Source: Verrucomicrobiota bacterium
GTDB lineage: Bacteria > Verrucomicrobiota > Verrucomicrobiae > Limisphaerales > UBA11358
Direction: 5' to 3'
Assembly: GCA_014860005.1 (NCBI GenBank)
Contig: JACZKP010000206.1
Span: 1-64,000 of the forward strand
Length of the DNA: 64,000 bases
Shown here: positions 59,420-64,000 of the stretch, piece by piece
Layout of the letters: each line of letters starts with the position of its first letter
How positions within the stretch are numbered: position 1 is the first letter of the stretch
Program-made: the position numbers and the translations under genes
Notes under the pieces: generated by a model
Seen by the model: only the letters and a program-made list of their open reading frames with translations
Databases searched by the model: none
What the model was told of the DNA's origin: nothing

Positions 59420-60540
59420 AAAAGAAATATCTCTTCTTAGTTGGAATTGTTCTGGCTGGCGCGTGTGTTTGGTGGTGGCTTTCGTGGAACAAAGCAACGC
59501 CTCCAATTGAACTGGCTGACAACGCACCCGTTGAAGCTGGACACGAAGCGCAACCGCCACAGCCAGCGAGGCCAGCGGCAATCCAGACTCAACAGATCCA
59601 AAGGCCGACAAATCCGCAAGGTCAGCCAATGTCGGAAGCGGAGTTGGAAGCGTACGGGCGAAGGGCCATTGCTGAACAGAAGGCTCGGAACACAGAAATT
59701 GAGCGAATCTGGAAAGCCCAGTTGTCAGCGCCGATCAATTTTTTCGGCAAGGTGGTTGATGAAAATAGTCAGGCAATTGCTGGAGCTATCGTGGAACTCA
59801 GTTGGAACGATTTGCCGCCAGAGGAGGAAACACGGGAATACACCGGTGAGAATTTCACTCCCTTCGCCTACATGCACAGTTCCAAAAGCCAGACAACCAG
59901 CGATGCACAAGGGCTGTTTTCGCTTGTGGATAAAAAAGGCAAACGGTTATCCGTAAGAGTTAGCAAGGCGGGATATTATTCAACTGCTGATGCGCGGTTA
60001 CAAACCTTTGAGTATGGCGATCCATTGGTCGGTATTTTTACTCCTGATCCGGCTAATCCAGTGGTTTTTCACCTGAGGAAGAAGGGGGCGGGGGTTGATT
60101 TGGTCACTTCGCAATATGGAGTGTCACCTTTACTGGAAGTCAAAGCGCCACGTGACGGAACACCTGTTCAAGTGGACATGTTTGAGCGTAAGAGCGGACA
60201 GGGGCCGCTGACGATCAGTCAGACCAAACCGCCGTACGAAAGTTGGAAGCAAGCGACGAATTGGATATTTCGAATGGAAATACCCGGTGGCGGATTTGTG
60301 GAACATAACGACGAATTTCCTTTTGAAGCACCTGAGGGCGGCTATCAGGCCATTCTGGAATTCAGTTTTCAAAAGGACACACCTGATTGGAAGATCAATT
60401 TGCGGAAAGACTTCTACATTAAATCTGGCAACCCACCGCGTTACGGGCGATTGCACCTTGAAACTTCGATCATGATGAGCGGCGCACGCCTCACGTACGC
60501 CATCAATCCCGACGGCTCGCGCAACCTTGAACCCAAGTAG
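59416..60540 (+). CDS. Membrane-anchored protein with carboxypeptidase-like regulatory domain
   Basis: The 374-aa protein has one N-terminal helix (YLFLVGIVLAGACVWWWL), a Pro/Gln-rich linker and, near residues 108-190, a CarboxypepD_reg-like beta fold (INFFGKVVDENSQAIAGAIVEL and TTSDAQGLFSLVDKKGKRLSVRVSKAGY). The rest is beta-rich. It is translationally coupled to the hydrolase gene (ATGA overlap) and probably works with it at the cell surface. Confidence 0.75.
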   Translation: MKKKYLFLVGIVLAGACVWWWLSWNKATPPIELADNAPVEAGHEAQPPQPARPAAIQTQQIQRPTNPQGQPMSEAELEAYGRRAIAEQKARNTEIERIWKAQLSAPINFFGKVVDENSQAIAGAIVELSWNDLPPEEETREYTGENFTPFAYMHSSKSQTTSDAQGLFSLVDKKGKRLSVRVSKAGYYSTADARLQTFEYGDPLVGIFTPDPANPVVFHLRKKGAGVDLVTSQYGVSPLLEVKAPRDGTPVQVDMFERKSGQGPLTISQTKPPYESWKQATNWIFRMEIPGGGFVEHNDEFPFEAPEGGYQAILEFSFQKDTPDWKINLRKDFYIKSGNPPRYGRLHLETSIMMSGARLTYAINPDGSRNLEPK

Positions 60541-60543
60541 CGG

Positions 60544-60777
60544 ATGGACGAGCCGGAGCACTCCAAGCCAAAACGCGAGCCGCTTTACAAACGTCTTGGC
60601 GCGTTGCTATGGCGTGAACGGCGCACCTGTCTTTGGTCTGCAATCGTCGGAACATTGTTAGGCATCGTGGCGGTGATTTGGTTCCGTCATAAACTTCTGA
60701 CCCTCGCGATTGCGTTGCTTGCTGGCTTGAGTCGTGGCTGTCAGGCGATGCTGGACGATCTGAAAGAGTTGCACTGA
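60544..60777 (+). CDS. Small single-pass membrane protein
   Basis: The 77-aa product starts 3 nt after the previous stop. It has a basic N-terminus, one or two short hydrophobic stretches (CLWSAIVGTLLGIVAVIWF and LLTLAIALLAGLS) and an acidic end. I recognise no family. Tight spacing places it as the last gene of the operon from 54941. Confidence 0.55.
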   Translation: MDEPEHSKPKREPLYKRLGALLWRERRTCLWSAIVGTLLGIVAVIWFRHKLLTLAIALLAGLSRGCQAMLDDLKELH

Positions 60778-61273
60778 CGTTGTGCGGTTCGCTGGCGCTC
60801 AGAGTGAAAGTCAGTTCGCGCGTTGTTCGCAACTCACTGTGCGTTCAGGCGAATTGGATGCGCGCTTCCCATCGAATGGTTTTCTTTGTTGGCGGTGGTT
60901 GGGCGCGCACGCGGAGCCGGACGCTCGTGCTGCGGTGCTAACGCACCTTGCACCGGGCCGCCTTCCTGGGTTGTCGGAAGTCACTCTCGGCGGCCCTCTC
61001 GCTACAGCGCGCGCGCATCGGGCGTCGCACCACGCTCGAACGTCGCGGCGCAAGCGGGCCTCCCTTTGGTTGGAATCCCCGGCTTGTCCGAACGCGTTAA
61101 ACGGCTGGAATTGCTGGCTGCCGAGTCTTCGGCCCGGCCCTCCCGGATTACGACTATCTTTAGCTTGCTCGCATTGACCGTGCTTGTTTCTGGATTTGCT
61201 GTATGGGCGCTGAAACGCAGGGCAACGAGCCGGCGTGATGGCAACCTGCCGGCACCAAGGGGGCGACCATAAA
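60778..61273 (+). other. Gene-poor stretch, possible decayed coding DNA
   Basis: No gene can be called with confidence. One plus-strand frame (60823-61272) is open; its last 60 residues look like a coil plus a membrane helix (ERVKRLELLAAESSARPSRI, then FSLLALTVLVSGFAVWALKRR). The first part is compositionally unlike protein. It may be a small membrane protein starting near 61080, or a decayed gene. I see no RNA or repeat. Confidence 0.35.
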
Positions 61274-62554
61274 TCACTCAAAGCGCAAGTAGATCGCTTT
61301 CAAATACTCCGCCTCCTTGAACGTGGCGGGATGATCCGGTGCGTGACGGGTGGTACGCAGTTCCTGAAATTTCTGACCCGATGTTACCGCCGCCTGACGC
61401 ACGACGCGGAAGAATTCATCTGCCGTGACCTGTGCCGAACACGAGCACGCCACCAGGATACCGTCGGCGGCCAAATGCGACATCCCTGATCGCGCCAGTT
61501 TGGTGTATGCCCGGATTGCGCCCGCCCGCTCTGTCGCGCGCTTCGCCAGGGAAGGCGGATCGAGCACGATGAGATCGAACTTCCGCCCCGTATTTCCGGC
61601 CAACCAGTCAAATGCGTCGGCCTGCACGAGTTCATGCCGGCAGTTGGCGACGGCGGGTATGTTGTTATTGAGGCTGAAATTCCTTTTCGCGGCGGCGAGT
61701 GCGTGGGCGCTGATATCCAGGTCGGTGACCGACGTTGCCCCGCCGCGCGCCGCGTAGAGCGAAAAGCCGCCGGAGAAACTGAAGGCGTTCAACACAGTGC
61801 GCCCGCGCGCGAGTGTTTCCACAATTCGCCGGTTCTCTCGTTGATCCAAAAAGAAACCCGTCTTCTGACCGCGCCGGACCTCGGCCTCGAAGCGCAGCCC
61901 GCTTTCAAGAAACACCTGGCCGGCCTCCGGCTTGTTGCTAGGCACGACCATTCCGTCTTCCAGTTTTGCTCGCGCCGCCTCGGGACCGATGTTCCGACTC
62001 AACCGCAACACGAGCCGCTCCGGATTCAAGCGCGCCTGGATGAGTTCACGTGTCGCTTCCCACCGCGCCAGCCAGGCCGCCGTATAAACCTTCAACACCA
62101 ACGTCGTGTCGTAGCGATCCATTACCAGGCCCGGCCAGCCGTCGCTCTCGCCATTGATGAGCCGATAGCCCGTCGTCAGCGCGTCGAACAAACCGTCCCG
62201 CCGCCGCACTGCGGCTGCCAATCGCTCCTCCCAGAACGCCGTGTCAATGGGGCGCGGTTTACCCGTATGCACTACGCGCACGCGAATGGGCGAACGCGGA
62301 TCAAACAGACCGACGGCCAGAAACTTGTTTTTGCGATCGTAGATCACCGCGAGTTCTCCCGCCAGGCCGTCCCGGTTCTGCGTGCGCACACTGTCGGCAA
62401 ACACCCACGGATGGCCCCCGCGGATGTGACTCTCCGCCGCCGCTGTGAGGCGCAGACGCAACGCGGTAGCTTTGCAGCTCGCTGCACACCGTGATTTCAC
62501 GGTTGAGGTGTGTTGCATTTCAGCCTTTACCGTTTCTTTCGCGATTGCACCCAT
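61274..62554 (-). CDS. RlmI/RlmK-like 23S rRNA (cytosine/guanine) methyltransferase
   Basis: The 426-aa protein has an N-terminal PUA domain ([18 protein letters not shown]), a linker fold and a SAM-dependent methyltransferase: [34 protein letters not shown] (motif I), [29 protein letters not shown] (motif IV) and [13 protein letters not shown]. This is the COG1092/RlmI pattern, acting on 23S rRNA cytosine C5. An internal ATG at 62518 is an alternative start. Confidence 0.9.
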   Translation of the reverse strand: MGAIAKETVKAEMQHTSTVKSRCAASCKATALRLRLTAAAESHIRGGHPWVFADSVRTQNRDGLAGELAVIYDRKNKFLAVGLFDPRSPIRVRVVHTGKPRPIDTAFWEERLAAAVRRRDGLFDALTTGYRLINGESDGWPGLVMDRYDTTLVLKVYTAAWLARWEATRELIQARLNPERLVLRLSRNIGPEAARAKLEDGMVVPSNKPEAGQVFLESGLRFEAEVRRGQKTGFFLDQRENRRIVETLARGRTVLNAFSFSGGFSLYAARGGATSVTDLDISAHALAAAKRNFSLNNNIPAVANCRHELVQADAFDWLAGNTGRKFDLIVLDPPSLAKRATERAGAIRAYTKLARSGMSHLAADGILVACSCSAQVTADEFFRVVRQAAVTSGQKFQELRTTRHAPDHPATFKEAEYLKAIYLRFE

Positions 62555-62739
62555 CGTTCACGCACGTTCGGTTTAGCAGGTCTGGTGTTCCCGCGCGATC
62601 ACACGCGTATCGGCAGGGCCAGTTTGCTGCCGCTGGCGCACACCCTGACCTGCTTTGAGCGAAATGGAGAGCAGATTCGATAATCCTCCAAGCGCGGAAT
62701 TGCGGAACAGTTTGGGGGGTTAAAGAGTGCGGAAATGTT

Positions 62740-62768
62740 TTCCACGACACACGGTACATGCGTAGAGT
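62740..62768 (+). promoter_or_regulatory. Candidate leaderless promoter
   Basis: TTTCCA (62740-62745) and TAGAGT (62763-62768) are 17 nt apart, with ATG 62775 six nt later. The layout matches those upstream of lgt and the gene at 33642. Confidence 0.4.
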
Positions 62769-62774
62769 GGCGTC

Positions 62775-63416
62775 ATGCTCAAAATTGTGGCGGCGGCGTT
62801 CGTGTTTCTTGGCGGATTCGCGATCATGGTGCTGGAGATTGCCGGAGCGCGGTATCTGGCCAAAGATTTCGGCGGGTCCTTTTACATCTGGATCAGCCAG
62901 ATTGGCGTGATCTTGATCGCGCTGGCACTGGGCTATGCCATTGGCGGCGCGCTGGCGGATCGCTTCAAGCGGGCGGCATTTCTCGCGCCGCCCCTGGCGG
63001 TTGCCGGGTTGTTCACTCTGCTCATCCCAAACTTCACCCCGCCACTGCTCAAAGCCATCGTGATGCGACATCCGCTGGACCGGGAGATTCCGGCCTTCTG
63101 GCAAAAACTGGATCCGGCGCTGGGCAGCACGTTGGTGTTCTTCCTGCCGTGCTTCGTGCTGGCGATTCTCTCGCCGTACATGATCCGTCTGGCCGCGCGG
63201 CAACTCGAACAAGTGGGAACCATCAGCGGATTGATTTATGCGTGCAGCACCGTCGGCAGCATCTTCGGCGTCTTCGTGTCGGGCTACGTGCTGATTGATT
63301 TGCTGGGCCTGTCAGCCATCTTTCGGGCGACCGGTGGACTGATTCTACTGCTCGCGGCGGTGAGCTTGCTGATGGACCGCTGGATGGGCAAAGCCCTCGA
63401 ACCGCCAAAAAGTTGA
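62775..63416 (+). CDS. Membrane half of a spermidine-synthase-like protein
   Basis: The 213-aa product is almost entirely membrane-embedded (six or seven helices). It starts like the N-terminal domain of fused membrane spermidine-synthase-like proteins (FLGGFAIMVLEIAGARYLAKDFG and GLIYACSTVGSIFGVFVSGYVL). It ends before the methyltransferase-like domain, which is encoded separately 47 nt downstream. The split suggests a two-component version of this family. The substrate is unknown. Confidence 0.8.
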   Translation: MLKIVAAAFVFLGGFAIMVLEIAGARYLAKDFGGSFYIWISQIGVILIALALGYAIGGALADRFKRAAFLAPPLAVAGLFTLLIPNFTPPLLKAIVMRHPLDREIPAFWQKLDPALGSTLVFFLPCFVLAILSPYMIRLAARQLEQVGTISGLIYACSTVGSIFGVFVSGYVLIDLLGLSAIFRATGGLILLLAAVSLLMDRWMGKALEPPKS

Positions 63417-63463
63417 AACCTGGCATGGCCAGCCGCCGCCGAAACGTTACCCTGCCCCCTGTC

Positions 63464-64000
63464 ATGAAGAAATTCTGTCTGAAGATCGCCCTGTTTCTGG
63501 CGGCGTTTTCGGTTTGTGCCGGACCCCTCCCAGCCGCAGTGGTTTTTGAAGCTCATTCGCCCTATCACCACGTCCAGGTGCTCGATGAGCGCGGCACCCG
63601 CACGTTGAGTTTTAACGGGACGCAGGAAACGCGCATGTCGCTGACCGATCCGTTGCAGGGCCATTTCGAGTACACCGAATTCTTCCATGTTCCGTGGGTG
63701 TGGAATCGGGATATCAAGCGAGTGCTGGCGCTGGGACTTGGCGGTGGGAGCATTCAGCGGGCATACCAGCACTACTACACCAACGTAATGCTCGAGTCCG
63801 TGGAAATGGACCCGGTGGTCATCCAAGTGGCGAAGGAATATTTTCACGTGAAGGAGTCCCCCACCCACAAGATTCACCATCATGACGGCCGGACGTTTCT
63901 CCAACGTGGCAGGGAGGCGTATGACGTCATTCTCGTGGATGCGTACACCAGTTCGCGCTACGGGTCGTCCATTCCGCCGCATCTGGTCACGCGGGAGTTT
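63464..64000 (+). CDS. Secreted spermidine-synthase-like protein (runs off window)
   Basis: I read this frame directly to the window edge: at least 179 aa from ATG 63464, with an upstream in-frame ATG at 63425. It starts with a signal peptide (MKKFCLKIALFLAAFSVCAG). The Rossmann fold of spermidine synthases follows, with the SAM-type loop ALGLGGGSIQRAY, an acidic pair in ESVEMDPVV, HHHDGRTFLQ and DVILVDAY. The domain is normally fused to the membrane part encoded just upstream. The signal peptide places this half outside the cytoplasm, which is odd for an enzyme using decarboxylated SAM. Confidence 0.75.
   Translation, partial: MKKFCLKIALFLAAFSVCAGPLPAAVVFEAHSPYHHVQVLDERGTRTLSFNGTQETRMSLTDPLQGHFEYTEFFHVPWVWNRDIKRVLALGLGGGSIQRAYQHYYTNVMLESVEMDPVVIQVAKEYFHVKESPTHKIHHHDGRTFLQRGREAYDVILVDAYTSSRYGSSIPPHLVTREF

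Overview
The window looks like a chromosomal segment of a Verrucomicrobiota bacterium, probably close to the Pedosphaera/Limisphaera group (subdivision 3). I infer this from the gene mix: a giant passenger-repeat (PATR) surface protein, a sigma/anti-sigma/DUF3106 cassette, an ECF43-like sigma factor beside TPR-bearing Ser/Thr kinases, a SMUG1-type uracil-DNA glycosylase, and many large secreted proteins. No similarity search was possible, so the taxonomy is an inference.

Layout. (1) 240-1911 is a plus-strand array of about a dozen aberrant tRNA genes, most separated by only 1-9 nt and nearly all with an encoded CCA. Embedded in it are a broken Ser/Thr protein phosphatase gene, a tRNA 3' half and a 51-codon basic ORF. 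(2) 2.2-5.3 kb, minus strand: a small membrane protein with nagB, and an SPFH / PH-like membrane protein / ribbon-helix-helix operon. (3) 5.4-13.9 kb: a PATR surface protein of about 1,880 aa, divergent from a secreted protein built of 32-aa helical repeats. (4) 13.9-21.8 kb: glnD; an ECF sigma, anti-sigma and DUF3106 operon; lgt; miaA; and a second, ECF43-like sigma factor. (5) 21.9-33.4 kb: a region probably controlled by that sigma factor, with a beta-lactamase/F5-8C fusion, an RCC1-repeat protein, a truncated kinase and an intact kinase-TPR protein. (6) 33.6-50.2 kb: mostly housekeeping genes (hflX, radC, an lpxA-type acyltransferase, moeA, a GspE/PilB ATPase with an adaptor, SMUG1, a sugar isomerase-like protein, a YebC-family protein and an MMPL/RND exporter). 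(7) 50.3-54.4 kb: a 527-aa protein leading an Mla (MlaE-MlaF-MlaD) lipid transport operon. (8) 54.5-60.8 kb: an XRE repressor divergent from a large LamG/Ca-binding/hydrolase protein. (9) 61.3-64 kb: an RlmI-like methyltransferase and a spermidine-synthase-like pair that runs off the window.

The strongest candidate for something undescribed is the tRNA array. By hand alignment, position 55 (U, pseudouridylated, in nearly all tRNAs) is G in every member with a readable T-loop. The D-loop position that should be G18 is A (once U). The neighbouring 19-56 tertiary pair is kept even when it changes identity (G-C, C-G, U-A, G-U). This looks like a selected alternative elbow, not random decay. The two class II members, Ser and Tyr, also close with perfect acceptor stems only if they are about 150 nt long.

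The second point of interest is a motif, GGAAA-N3-CGCGTG-N6-RTGA, found upstream of three genes around the ECF43-like sigma factor. It is a candidate promoter for a kinase-controlled sigma regulon. The region around the paired kinases also carries a LamG remnant, a truncated kinase and a palindromic element inserted in frame into the intact kinase.
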